Position numbers and translations under genes: made by a program. Below, piece by piece: positions 51,505-60,805 of a DNA stretch of 64,000 bases; position 1 is the stretch's first letter; each line of letters opens with the position of its first letter. The notes under the pieces were generated by a model. The model worked only from the letters and a program-made list of their open reading frames with translations, had not been told where the DNA came from and did no database searches. This DNA is from Tenacibaculum tangerinum (GTDB taxonomy: Bacteria; Bacteroidota; Bacteroidia; Flavobacteriales; Flavobacteriaceae): the NCBI RefSeq assembly GCF_029853675.1, contig NZ_CP122539.1:2809001-2873000 (forward strand), written 5' to 3'.

Positions 51505-51840
51505 CTACTTGTTTCCTAACATTAAAAGTTCATTACAAACTACTTCTGTTATATAACGTTTATTCCCTTCTTTATCTTCAAAAGAGCGAGAAGTAAGTTT
51601 CCCCTCTATCATCACTTCTTTTCCTTTTTCTAAGTACTTTTCTATAATTTCGGCTGTTTTATTCCAAGCCACCACATTATGCCATTGCGTATCTGTAACT
51701 CTTTCTCCTTGACTATTTTTATACGTTTCATTGGTAGCAATTGCGAATTTTGCTAGTTTTTTTCCACTCTCTAGCGTGATAATTTCTGGAGTATTTCCTA
51801 AATTCCCAATTAACTGTACTCTGTTTTTTAGTGCATTCAT
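51505..51840 (-). CDS. ssb: Single-stranded DNA-binding protein, short form without acidic tail
   Basis: 111 residues. OB fold with GNLGNTPEI, FAIATNETY, QWHNVVAWNKTAEI and EGKLTSRSFEDKEG. It stops right after the OB fold, so the usual acidic C-terminal tip (DDDIPF-like) that recruits replication proteins is absent. A second, longer SSB for the replication fork should exist elsewhere. Possible roles: accessory SSB for natural transformation, a plasmid/phage-derived copy, or a helper of nearby defence genes. Confidence 0.94.
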   Translation of the reverse strand: MNALKNRVQLIGNLGNTPEIITLESGKKLAKFAIATNETYKNSQGERVTDTQWHNVVAWNKTAEIIEKYLEKGKEVMIEGKLTSRSFEDKEGNKRYITEVVCNELLMLGNK

Positions 51841-51984
51841 AATATTTGTTTTAATGTTAAACAGTTAAGACTTTGTCATTCTATCGAATTGACATTGCAA
51901 AGATGAAACAGCATGCAACTTAAAATCGGTTAGTAATCATTTGTTTTCGTTTGTAAATGAATGTAATTGTTTAATTATTTTTAA

Positions 51985-51992
51985 TATATTTG
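51985..51992 (+). promoter_or_regulatory. -7 box of the GNAT gene
   Basis: TATATTTG; it overlaps the TTG at 51990, excluding that codon as start and supporting ATG 52011. Confidence 0.5.
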
Positions 51993-52010
51993 AAATCAAA
52001 TACTTACATC

Positions 52011-52553
52011 ATGAAATTTTATTTACAAACTGAACGATTAATTTTACGAGAGCTTCAAGAAAGTGATTTGGAAGGGATGTTTGAGTTAGACTCGAACCCA
52101 GAGGTTCATAAATACCTAGGCAACAAACCGATTACAACACGTAAACAAGCGAAAGACAACATAGCATTTATAAAAGAGCAGTATAAAAAAAGGGGCGTTG
52201 GTAGATTTGCCTGTATAGAAAAGGTTTCTGGTGACTTTATAGGTTGGTCTGGTTTAAAACTGAATCAAGGAAAAAAAGAATCGCTAAACGGTTTTACTAA
52301 TTTTATTGATATTGGCTATCGGTTTATTCCACGCTATTGGAATAAAGGCTATGCCTCAGAATCTGCCTTTGCTTGCTTAGATTTTGGGTTCAATAAACTA
52401 CATTATGACATCATTTATGGGGCTGCCGATGTAGCAAATATTGGTTCGAATAAAGTTTTGCAAAAAATAGGACTCGAATTTGTAAATGAATTTGTGCATG
52501 AGGGAGTAGATGTAAACTGGTATGAACTAAAAAGAACAGGGTATGAGCGATAA
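52011..52553 (+). CDS. RimJ/RimL-type GNAT acetyltransferase
   Basis: 180 residues from ATG 52011. Opening TERLILRELQESD, the acetyl-CoA loop IPRYWNKGYASESA (a variant of the R/Q-x-x-G-x-A motif) and NIGSNKVLQKIGLEFV. Such enzymes acetylate protein N-termini or small amines. Its end overlaps the next gene by 11 bases. Confidence 0.9.
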   Translation: MKFYLQTERLILRELQESDLEGMFELDSNPEVHKYLGNKPITTRKQAKDNIAFIKEQYKKRGVGRFACIEKVSGDFIGWSGLKLNQGKKESLNGFTNFIDIGYRFIPRYWNKGYASESAFACLDFGFNKLHYDIIYGAADVANIGSNKVLQKIGLEFVNEFVHEGVDVNWYELKRTGYER

Positions 52554-52893
52554 AAAGTGTTTGGAATGTGGCGACAAGGTAATGGGTAGAGTTGATAAAA
52601 AATTCTGTTCAGATTACTGTCGCAATGCCTATAATAACAAAGTGAATAAAGAAAGTAAAAATTTAATTAGAAACACGAACAATCGTTTGCGAAAAAACTA
52701 CAAAATTCTGTCAGAACTCAACAGCTCTGGTAAAACCAAAGTAACCAGACGAAAGCTTTTTGATAAAGGTTTTGATTTTAAATTTATCACGTCAATCTAC
52801 ACCACAAAAACAGGCAATACGTATTTTTATGTCTATGACCAAGGCTACTTGATATTAGAAAATGAAATGTACTTGTTGGTTAAGCAAGATTAA
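52543..52893 (+). CDS. Small zinc-ribbon-like protein of unknown function
   Basis: 116 residues. N-terminal CLECG...FCSDYC (two CxxC-type pairs at about residues 6-27) resembles DUF2116-type ribbons, followed by a Lys/Asn-rich helical part and a strand-rich tail. Start overlaps the GNAT gene by 11 bases, so the two are co-translated. It ends directly against the convergent CBS gene with no spacer. Nucleic-acid binding is plausible, not shown. Confidence 0.75.
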   Translation: MSDKKCLECGDKVMGRVDKKFCSDYCRNAYNNKVNKESKNLIRNTNNRLRKNYKILSELNSSGKTKVTRRKLFDKGFDFKFITSIYTTKTGNTYFYVYDQGYLILENEMYLLVKQD

Positions 52894-53361
52894 CTATTTC
52901 CATGTATTTCCTTTGAGTTTCATTGCGGCTATAAGCACATCTTTTTGACTAATCTGGCCCACTAACTTACCATTTTCTACAATAGGGAAGCGTCTTCTAC
53001 GAGATTCTAAAAACTTATTCGTAGCATCTAATATGTTCATATTGCCATCTATGGTTTCCACCTCTCTCACCATAGCCTTTCCTACTGTATTATTGCGATC
53101 AATCGGTAAGTTATAATACCTACTCTCTGAAATCTGCTTCATGCAGTCTCCTTCAGAAATAATTCCAATCAATTCATTATTATTATTTACAACAGGACCG
53201 CCAGAAATTTTATTTTTAATTAATACCTCTATTACATCTTCAATTGGCTGGTCTTCTCGAAATGTAATTAACTTTTTAGTCATATAGTCTGATACTAAAA
53301 TTGGCTCTCTTTTTTTTATAGGCCGATTGTTTCGTTTACCTTGAAAGTTTATTATTCCCAT
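52894..53361 (-). CDS. Tandem CBS-domain protein
   Basis: 155 residues with two CBS motifs: VSDYMTKKLITFREDQPIEDVIEVLI with GGPVVNNNNELIGIISEGD, then VGKAMVREVETIDGNMNILDA with RFPIVENGKLVGQISQKDV. CBS pairs bind adenine nucleotides and regulate partners; no partner domain is attached here. Cytoplasmic. Confidence 0.93.
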   Translation of the reverse strand: MGIINFQGKRNNRPIKKREPILVSDYMTKKLITFREDQPIEDVIEVLIKNKISGGPVVNNNNELIGIISEGDCMKQISESRYYNLPIDRNNTVGKAMVREVETIDGNMNILDATNKFLESRRRRFPIVENGKLVGQISQKDVLIAAMKLKGNTWK

Positions 53362-53466
53362 GATACTTCGTTTTGATTAGACCTAAATATACTGATTTTT
53401 AGATAATTATAATTTACCTGCTGAACAAAATAAATTACGTACTTTTATGAATATTAAAATCCATCT

Positions 53467-55767
53467 ATGAAATCATCAAGAAATTACCTTGCAGTTCTCA
53501 TCATTATTGTAACTGTATACTGGAGTTTTAACGATATTCTGCCTAGTGTAACATCTTCTAAAACAGAAATAAAACCCTCAGAATTTTCAATTAATAATGC
53601 GCTATTTCATGTAAAAAATATTTCTCAAAAACCACATTACACAGGTTCTTCGGAACATAAAAAAGTACAAGAATACCTAGTTCAAGAATTAAAAAAACTA
53701 AACCTAGAACCTGAAATTCAATATCAAACGGCTATTAATAAAAAGTGGAGGGCTGCTACTACAGTAGAAAATATCATTGCAAGAATTAAGGGAACCGACA
53801 GTACTAAAGCGCTGCTGCTATTAACTCATTACGACTCTAAAGGACACTCTTCTCTAGGAGCAAGTGATGCAGCTTCTGGTGTTGCCACTATTTTAGAAGG
53901 GGTAAGAGCCTACTTAGCTGCAAATAAAGTTCCTAAAAACGATGTTATTATACTCTTTTCAGATGCTGAAGAGTTAGGGCTTTTAGGGGCACAAGCTTTT
54001 GTTGAAAAACATCCTTGGGCAAAAGATGTTGGATTGGTTTTAAACTTTGAAGCTCGCGGTAGTGGCGGTTCTAGCTATATGTTAATGGAAACTAACGGAA
54101 AAAATAAAACACTGCTAACCGAGTTTTTAAAAGCAAATTCCAATTATCCTGCAGCTAATTCACTAATGTATGGTGTGTACAAAAAGTTACCTAACGATAC
54201 CGATTTAACTGTTTTTAGAGAAAAAGGGAATATAAACGGATTTAATTTTGCTTTTATCGACGATCATTTTGATTATCATACTGAACAAGATTCGTACGAA
54301 AGACTCGATAGAGGAACGTTATTGCACCAAGCAGATTATTTTATAAGTTCGTTAAACTATTTTGCAAATGCCGATTTAACCAACTTAGATAGTGCTACAG
54401 ACCAAATTTACGTGAATTTTCCATTAACCAAAATTTTAACCTATCCTTTTTCTTGGGTATTGCCAATGCTAATTATTGCTTTTTTATTATTTATAGCTTT
54501 AATTTCTGTAGGCTTATTCAAAGGCAAAATTTCTGCTATTGCCATGCTAAAAGGTTTTATTCCTTACTCAATATCTTTACTTCTTTGTACAGGAATTTCA
54601 TACGGACTGTGGCAATTATTGTTAATTATTCACCCACAATATAACGATATGCTTCATGGCTTTACGTATAATGGACATCACTATATTATCGCTTTTATTT
54701 TCTTAAATATTTGGATTATTTTCAAAGTGTACAATAAAGTAAAGAATGTAAAAGCACAAGACTTACTAATTGCACCCATAGCAGTTGGATTGATTGTAAA
54801 TCTTTTAATTTATAAGAATCTTCCAGGTGCTGGTTTTTTTATTGTACCTGTTTTTGCTTCTTTACTAATTTTGGCAATTCTTCTTTTTTTGAATGTAAAT
54901 CAGAAATCAAAAGCGACACTTTTTGCAATTATTTCTGTTCCTACTATATACATGATTGCTCCGATGATTCAATTATTTCCTATTGCACTAGGTTTAAAAA
55001 CATTGTTTGTCTCTGCAATTCTTCTTGTATTGCTTTTTGGATATATGCTTCCTGTATTTTATCGAGAAAATACTAAAAATGGATGGCAAACCTTCACTGG
55101 TTTCGTTTCACTTGTATTTTTTGCACTTGCCACCTTTAATAGTGGTTTTTCTAAAGAAAATAAGAAACCTAACAGTTTGGTTTTTATTCAAAATTCAGAT
55201 ACCAACACGTCGTATTGGGCGAGTCATAATAAAACATTAGATGGTTATACGAAACAATATTTTAATGAAAATTCTCTACAAGGAGGTACTGGTTTGATTG
55301 CTGGAAAAAGTAAGTACAATACGTCTTTTAATTATTACAAGAAAGTTGAAAATAAAAATATTCGTATCTCTAACATCTCTATAAATCAAGATACTGTAGT
55401 TAATAATAAAAGAAATGTATCTCTAACGATTACACCTACTCGTACTATTAATACTTATGAATTTTTTACAAATACAGCTATAGAACTAAGCAATTTTATC
55501 GTAAACGGTGCTTTGTATGATAATGGGAACGCTTTTATGACCACTAAAGGGACTTTATTAATTTATCAAATGGCTAATACAGATAAAAACTTGACTATTT
55601 CATTTACTATTGATAAAAATACAAAACCTGATATTATTATTAACGAAATATCAAACGACTTGTTATCGCATCCAAAATTTAAGGTAAGACCAAGAAGCGA
55701 AATAATGATGCCGATGCCTTTTGTAGTAAATGATGCGATTATTTGTACGAGAAAACTTGTTCTTTAA
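53467..55767 (+). CDS. Membrane-bound M28 family aminopeptidase
   Basis: 766 residues. An N-terminal signal/anchor, then an M28 zinc peptidase domain: HYDSKGHSSLGASDAASG (His121 and Asp134 among the ligands), SDAEELGLLGA (Glu168, Glu169) and a distant His (DDHFDYHTEQD). From about residue 315 many membrane helices follow, and a soluble C-terminal domain from about 570. This layout resembles ERMP1-type peptidases. It acts on the periplasmic or outer face; substrates probably oligopeptides. Confidence 0.9.
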   Translation: MKSSRNYLAVLIIIVTVYWSFNDILPSVTSSKTEIKPSEFSINNALFHVKNISQKPHYTGSSEHKKVQEYLVQELKKLNLEPEIQYQTAINKKWRAATTVENIIARIKGTDSTKALLLLTHYDSKGHSSLGASDAASGVATILEGVRAYLAANKVPKNDVIILFSDAEELGLLGAQAFVEKHPWAKDVGLVLNFEARGSGGSSYMLMETNGKNKTLLTEFLKANSNYPAANSLMYGVYKKLPNDTDLTVFREKGNINGFNFAFIDDHFDYHTEQDSYERLDRGTLLHQADYFISSLNYFANADLTNLDSATDQIYVNFPLTKILTYPFSWVLPMLIIAFLLFIALISVGLFKGKISAIAMLKGFIPYSISLLLCTGISYGLWQLLLIIHPQYNDMLHGFTYNGHHYIIAFIFLNIWIIFKVYNKVKNVKAQDLLIAPIAVGLIVNLLIYKNLPGAGFFIVPVFASLLILAILLFLNVNQKSKATLFAIISVPTIYMIAPMIQLFPIALGLKTLFVSAILLVLLFGYMLPVFYRENTKNGWQTFTGFVSLVFFALATFNSGFSKENKKPNSLVFIQNSDTNTSYWASHNKTLDGYTKQYFNENSLQGGTGLIAGKSKYNTSFNYYKKVENKNIRISNISINQDTVVNNKRNVSLTITPTRTINTYEFFTNTAIELSNFIVNGALYDNGNAFMTTKGTLLIYQMANTDKNLTISFTIDKNTKPDIIINEISNDLLSHPKFKVRPRSEIMMPMPFVVNDAIICTRKLVL

Positions 55768-55794
55768 ATCATGTAATTTACAAAGCCATCTCTT

Positions 55795-56925
55795 TTATGT
55801 ATTGTGGTTTTTAATCTTGGTAATAATGGTTTCGTAATCATCATGATTATTTACAAAATCTAAATTAGAAACATCAATAATTAGAATGTTTAAATCAGGT
55901 TGTGTTTTGATAAAGTTGGTATACCCATCGTGAATTTTTTGTAAGTAACTTGCTTCTATATTTTGTTCGTAATCACGCCCACGTTTTTTAATATTTTCTA
56001 ATAAACGCTCTGTATTTTGATATAGGTATACGTACAAATCGGGTTTGGTAATTTCCCGGTACATCAAATCAAACATTTTTCTATATAACTTGTACTCATC
56101 GCTATGCAACGTAATTTGAGCAAAAATTAGTGATTTAAAAATATAGTAATCAGAAACAATAAAGTTTTTAAACAAATCGAATTGAGCCAAATCGTCTGAT
56201 AATTGTTGATAACGATCTGCTAAAAAACTCATTTCTAAAGGAAATGCATAGCGTTCATTGTCGTTGTAAAATTTTGGTAAAAACGGATTGTCGGCAAAGC
56301 GTTCTAACACAACTTTTGCATTAAACTCGTCAGACATCATCTTGGCTAATGAAGTTTTACCCGCACCAATATTACCTTCAATAGCTATATAATTATACTT
56401 TTCGGTAATTGGAATTGGTCGTTTTAATTGTATATCTAATTTCTTGATTTCAGAAGTATCTGTACAATTTTCTAAACAACTATATAAATGCTTTTTTTCA
56501 ATCGGATGAATTACATTGCGTGCAATTTCAACCAAAGGAACCAGTGCAAACTTACGCTCTAACATTCGTGGATGCGGTACGATTAAGGTTTTAGAGAAGA
56601 TAATTTCGTCATCAAATAATAAAATATCTAAATCAATTAATCTATCAGAATATCCATCAGTGTTTTTTCGAGTTCTTCCAAGTTCTTTTTCTATAGAAAG
56701 CAATCTAACTATTAATTGTTCTGGAGGCAAATAGGTTGAAACTCGAATACAGGTATTGTAAAAGTTATCACTGTGAAATCCCCATGAGGCAGTTTCGTAT
56801 ACAGATGCTACCTTTAAAACACTACCCACTTTATTGGCAATTAAGTTAATTGCTTGTTGTATGTTTTCAAGTTTATTTCCTTGATTGGTTCCTATAGAAA
56901 TATATGTAATTCGTTGTATTTTCAT
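55795..56925 (-). CDS. folK: Fused HPPK (FolK) and deoxynucleoside kinase
   Basis: 376 residues. Residues 1-165 are a 6-hydroxymethyl-dihydropterin pyrophosphokinase (signature RLIDLDILLF at 95-104; SIGTNQGN at start). From about 175 a deoxyribonucleoside kinase begins with P-loop GNIGAGKT (184-191) and continues with ERFADNPFLPKFY, SFLADRYQQ and KKRGRDYEQNI. Folate synthesis and nucleotide salvage in one chain; this fusion is known in Flavobacteriia, so it is a lineage marker. Confidence 0.95.
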   Translation of the reverse strand: MKIQRITYISIGTNQGNKLENIQQAINLIANKVGSVLKVASVYETASWGFHSDNFYNTCIRVSTYLPPEQLIVRLLSIEKELGRTRKNTDGYSDRLIDLDILLFDDEIIFSKTLIVPHPRMLERKFALVPLVEIARNVIHPIEKKHLYSCLENCTDTSEIKKLDIQLKRPIPITEKYNYIAIEGNIGAGKTSLAKMMSDEFNAKVVLERFADNPFLPKFYNDNERYAFPLEMSFLADRYQQLSDDLAQFDLFKNFIVSDYYIFKSLIFAQITLHSDEYKLYRKMFDLMYREITKPDLYVYLYQNTERLLENIKKRGRDYEQNIEASYLQKIHDGYTNFIKTQPDLNILIIDVSNLDFVNNHDDYETIITKIKNHNT

Positions 56926-57105
56926 GAATGGAATGCAAAGAAAACTAAAACTAAAAAAAGAAAAGCAAAAAAATATTTTTATTTATTTAATTTTTTTGAA
57001 AAAAAAGTAGGGTATTTTGTTTTTCAACTGTTATAGTAGTGGATTTCTTTATAGAGTAAGATTTTTATATGATTATTGGGGAATGATCTTAAACAACTCT
57101 AAATT

Positions 57106-57133
57106 AAAGGCTGCTAATATTTTAGCAGCCTTT
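57106..57133. terminator. Hairpin terminator after the beta-barrel gene
   Basis: AAAGGCTGCTAA (57106-57117) pairs with TTAGCAGCCTTT (57122-57133) over a 4-base loop. Short T-tract, so efficiency is uncertain. Confidence 0.65.
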
Positions 57134-57909
57134 CTTCTTTCACAGTATGTAATAGTTTACAATCGTTTTATTATTGAACTTTATAAGTTAACCCTGTTTG
57201 TAAGTTAATCATAAAAGGAGCTAAGTTCATGTTGTTTTTATTATAGGTGTTAAGGTATTGTTTGTAATTAAGTTCTAAGTTAAGAAATAGATTATTACTT
57301 AATTCAAATTGATTTGAAATACCTAAATTCATAGAGAGATTAACTTTACTAACATTATCAGTAGTACCAATTTTAAATTTTTTAGTGTTGTTAGAATCAC
57401 CATAAATTGAATTGTTTTGTAAAAACAGGGTGCTATAACCAGCGATTAAATCTAATTTATAGTTATGATTGTTTTTAAGTCTGTATTTTAATTCAGTTGG
57501 TACTTCTATATAAATAATTTTTTGAGTAATATTTATATGAGAGTCATTGTTAAATATTGAATTAATAGTACCCGTATATTGGGTAGAAATACCATTAATT
57601 TGGGTGAGAGATCCTAGCTGTATTTGAGGCTCTTCAATCAGAATACGAGTAGTTCTATAATTCATTTGTAGCTTATGAATTCCAACACGAAAACTAAATT
57701 TTTCATTTGCATCATAGTTTAAATACACACCAAAGTTGTATGAAAAATTATGATCGATCGAATTGTTTTCTAGATTTTTATCAATTGAACTTCCTTTTGT
57801 AATAGAGTTTAGATAATTAATTCCGCCCACTACACTTAAATTCCATTTGTTTTTACTTTCTTCTTTTATTAAAGTATCTTTTTTGATGGTGCTTTCAACT
57901 CTGTTTTTC

Positions 57910-57916
57910 TTTTTTT
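57910..57916 (-). other. Homopolymer (A7 in the coding strand) at frameshift 2
   Basis: Seven T on the plus strand. Reading eight would join linker and barrel in frame as KK-KKNRVES. Confidence 0.7.
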
Positions 57917-58350
57917 CGAGATAGAAACAGTAGCGGTATCTTCTTTCTTGGTTGAATTAAAATGAGTATTCGATTTTAAGAAAATTTCTTTTTTATGTTC
58001 TTCAAGAGCAGTACTGTTTTCTTTGTTATTCATATTAGTTTTTGAAACTGAAGAATACCTTTTTTTCTGAACCTTTGAGCTATTTTTCTTTTGAAAATTT
58101 AAAGATGGGCTGAATTTTATATCGGTATCTTTCTTCTTAAAAGAATTCGATTTACTATTGTTCTTATCTGTTTTTTTATCAATTGTATGAGTATTTACTT
58201 TGGTTTGAGGGTCTTTGTTAGAGTTGATGTTTTGGTTTTTAATGATTGTTTTCTTGTTTTGTTTAGAAGTACAATAGTTTTTTTTATAATAAAAGAGTAA
58301 GGTTGAAGAGATTAAAAAGAGAATTAAAAGACCAATAACTCTTTTCTCCC

Positions 58351-58357
58351 TTTTTTT
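58351..58357 (-). other. Homopolymer (A7 in the coding strand) at frameshift 1
   Basis: Seven T on the plus strand. Reading eight would join the cytoplasmic part to the membrane helix in frame as RKKREKRVIGLL. Confidence 0.7.
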
Positions 58358-58474
58358 CTTTTTTCTTTAACTAATTCTTTTTCTATATGAACCCAAACAA
58401 TTTCATCAGGAGAATCTTTTAATTCTCTTAACTTATCTTTTAACAATATGCCTATATCTTTTTTCGCATCCATC

Positions 58475-59005
58475 TTATTGCAGTTTTCTATACTCCTCGA
58501 TTTTACTTTTTAAAATTTGCTTGGCTCTAAAAAGGTTTGATTTTGAAGTTCCAACAGAAATCAATAATAATTTTGATATTTCTTTATGAGAATAATCATC
58601 GAGTTCATATAAATTAAAAACGAGTCTATACTGGTTAGGTAATTCTTGAATAAATTTTAATATTGTAGGTAGCGGAGTTTCATCAATATTCGTTACTTCA
58701 ATATCTTCGGATAGATTGTGTTCATGAATAATAGTATTAGTTTTAATACTTTTCTTGTACTTGTCAATAGCTTTGTTAATTGTAATTCTTTTCATCCATC
58801 CTTCAAAAGATCCTTTATCTTTAAATTTATGGATGCTTTTAAAAATTTCTATAAATGCATCTTGGATATTATCTTGTGCTTCTTCACGATTTTTGCAATA
58901 TTTTAATGATAGCACAAAAAGAAAGTCTTTATATTCTTTGTAAAGAATGGCTTGAGCCTTGAGATCTCTTTTTTTACATAAATAAATTAACCTTTCTAAA
59001 TCCAA
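58475..59005 (-). CDS. ECF RNA polymerase sigma factor
   Basis: 176 residues. Region 2 (FLFVLSLKYCKNREEAQDNIQDAFIEIFKSI, then GSFEGWMKRITINKAIDKY) and region 4 (LPNQYRLVFNLYELDDYSHKEIS, helix-turn-helix ISVGTSKSNLFRAKQIL). Sigma-70 region 2/4 only, hence extracytoplasmic-function class. Operon with the anti-sigma/beta-barrel gene that follows directly, the classical arrangement for envelope-stress signalling. Confidence 0.95.
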   Translation of the reverse strand: MDLERLIYLCKKRDLKAQAILYKEYKDFLFVLSLKYCKNREEAQDNIQDAFIEIFKSIHKFKDKGSFEGWMKRITINKAIDKYKKSIKTNTIIHEHNLSEDIEVTNIDETPLPTILKFIQELPNQYRLVFNLYELDDYSHKEISKLLLISVGTSKSNLFRAKQILKSKIEEYRKLQ

Positions 59006-59061
59006 ATTTTAGTGAGTTGTTTTATTTCTACATTTTGCTTTTCTATGCAAAATAAGTATTC

Positions 59062-60045
59062 TTACTTACTTTCTATGTCTTCAGTTTCCTCTATTACATC
59101 ATAAGCTACAAATGCTTGAGTTAAACCATTTTTAAAACTATTATCATCTATAGGCAAGAAAAAATCAAAGTGAATCCAGCCATACCCTTCATTGCCCCAG
59201 TCGGTTCCCCAAGAGTTCACAAATTTAAAAGCATTCATTTCATTGTCATAACCTACTATTAGAACTGCATGACCACAATCTACTATTGGATTTTCGCTAT
59301 AAGAATAGGCAATGATTTCTGTATCATGGTTTTTAAAAATAAGATTGGGCCAATCTAATCCTATAACAATAGGCTTTTGATCGTAAATTAAGGTTTTAAT
59401 AAGGTTTATTAAAGTATACTCAGGATTGGTATTGGTATCGGGAATTCCAAGAGAAAAATAGTCCTCAATTTTATTTTTAATAGCAAGCTCTAATTGTGTT
59501 TCATTAGGTAAATTAGTACATTGAGAATCAGAATATGGGAATTCTTCCCAGCTGTTTACCCCCTTGGTTTTTAGAATTTCTAGTATTTTTGAAATACTAG
59601 ACCCAGAGTCACAACAACAAGTATCGGCATTTGCTTGATTGTATACAAAAGCCGGACTCATTACATCTTTGTACGATTCGTAGTCATATTCATACTGTAT
59701 TTTTTCTTGATAACTTTTTAAGTAATAAGTAGTAGCCCAAGCACTACAACTTCCTTGGTACCCCTGGCTTCTAACAGGAGGCATATCATCTGATAAATCA
59801 TAGTTGTCAGGTAAATCATCAGGTATTTCAATTACGTCTATTTGTGTTGCTGTTTTTTTACTTTCAAGATCAGAACTGCAAAGCCCACATTTTTGAGGGT
59901 CATTAATAGATTGTTGTGGCTCTATAACGGCTGGTACTTCTATAATATCTTCCTCAGCTAGTGGATTGAATTTAAGATATGGTTCTTGACAATTGCCAAA
60001 TAACAACATTACTATTACCAATCTTATAAGAAATGTATGTTTCAT
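59062..60045 (-). CDS. Papain-like (C1) cysteine protease lipoprotein
   Basis: 327 residues. Lipobox LFGNC with Cys19, so a surface or periplasmic lipoprotein. Catalytic residues: oxyanion Gln94 (RSQG), nucleophile Cys100 in GSCSAWA, His259 in DCGHAVLIVGY and Asn277 in FVNSWGTDWGNEGYGW. Cysteine-rich inserts (CCCDSG near 143-148). A Ser replaces the usual Trp after Cys100, the family WAF motif shifting to AWA. A proregion (20-80) precedes the catalytic domain. Lies next to the sigma/anti-sigma pair. Confidence 0.92.
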   Translation of the reverse strand: MKHTFLIRLVIVMLLFGNCQEPYLKFNPLAEEDIIEVPAVIEPQQSINDPQKCGLCSSDLESKKTATQIDVIEIPDDLPDNYDLSDDMPPVRSQGYQGSCSAWATTYYLKSYQEKIQYEYDYESYKDVMSPAFVYNQANADTCCCDSGSSISKILEILKTKGVNSWEEFPYSDSQCTNLPNETQLELAIKNKIEDYFSLGIPDTNTNPEYTLINLIKTLIYDQKPIVIGLDWPNLIFKNHDTEIIAYSYSENPIVDCGHAVLIVGYDNEMNAFKFVNSWGTDWGNEGYGWIHFDFFLPIDDNSFKNGLTQAFVAYDVIEETEDIESK

Positions 60046-60261
60046 ATGGTATCTCTTTAATGGATGTTTGTTGAGGTTTTTGAACGTGTTTTAATCACAT
60101 AGAAAATAAAGTGTCTTTGTATCTTTTGTACAATAAACACTTTGAGATTCTATGTTTTCTTTCGTACAATTTTTCATGACTTTCTCTAGCTTCAAATTTT
60201 TTTAATGATAGTTTATTAATAGTAAAATTAATTTTGGACTTATTATAGAACAAATATTTAG

Positions 60262-60726
60262 CTATTTTTTGGAATCAATACTCATTTGAACATGACTAAT
60301 ACGATCTATCGTACCAACATTATGTAGATCAGATTTAGCTTTAATACTTCCCTTTGTAAAACCTTGTCCTATTTTAACTATACAGTAAGATATGGTGTAA
60401 TTTTCTCTTAAGATTGTTACTATATTTAAAATTTCCATTTCTCCAGAAGTTATTTCCCAGTCTACCACTTCATTTATATTTACTGGAAGATTAGATTTTC
60501 CTATAGTGAAAACATATTGATATGAAACTCCTTTAACTACTTCTCGCTCGCCACTTAGGCATACCCCACCACCATTATTTTTACTTTCAGCATATGTCTC
60601 GCAATCTTTACAAGCGTTTTCTGCTATAAGATTGTCATCTTTCTCTAAGATATCATCATTGTTGGAACATGAGTTAATAAAGACAGTAATACAAAGGATT
60701 GTTAATAGATATAATAGTCTTTTCAT
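60262..60726 (-). CDS. Small lipoprotein of unknown function
   Basis: 154 residues with lipobox FINSC (Cys20). The mature part contains a CKDC pair and strand-rich segments (VSYQYVFTIG, YTISYCIVKIG). No family recognised. It sits between the cysteine protease and a third lipoprotein, all on the same strand with gaps of about 80 to 215 bases, so a shared regulation is possible but an operon is not proved. Confidence 0.75.
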   Translation of the reverse strand: MKRLLYLLTILCITVFINSCSNNDDILEKDDNLIAENACKDCETYAESKNNGGGVCLSGEREVVKGVSYQYVFTIGKSNLPVNINEVVDWEITSGEMEILNIVTILRENYTISYCIVKIGQGFTKGSIKAKSDLHNVGTIDRISHVQMSIDSKK

Positions 60727-60805
60727 CGTATAAATTTTTTACTCTTTACTTTATAGTCTAGTTAAATGTAAAAGGTTGCGTTGTAAAAGGAAAAAAACAC
60801 CAATA

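Larger units (their letters stand above)
57171..58473 (-). pseudogene. Anti-sigma/outer-membrane beta-barrel fusion gene with two frameshifts at 7-base homopolymers
   Basis: Three open pieces in three frames join into one sensible protein. Piece 1 starts at ATG 58473, one base after the sigma stop: MDAKKDIGILLKDKLREL followed by SPDEIVWVHIEKELVKEK, an anti-sigma-like opening. After a run of seven T on the plus strand (58351-58357; A7 coding) the frame moves and a membrane helix (VIGLLILFLISSTLLFYY) and a long K/N/S-rich linker follow. After another seven-base run (57910-57916) the frame moves again into an outer-membrane barrel (WNLSVVGGINYL to LQTGLTYKVQ). One added A in each run restores the whole gene of about 433 residues. 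Either two sequencing errors or slippage; if real, the gene is dead. Confidence 0.78.
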
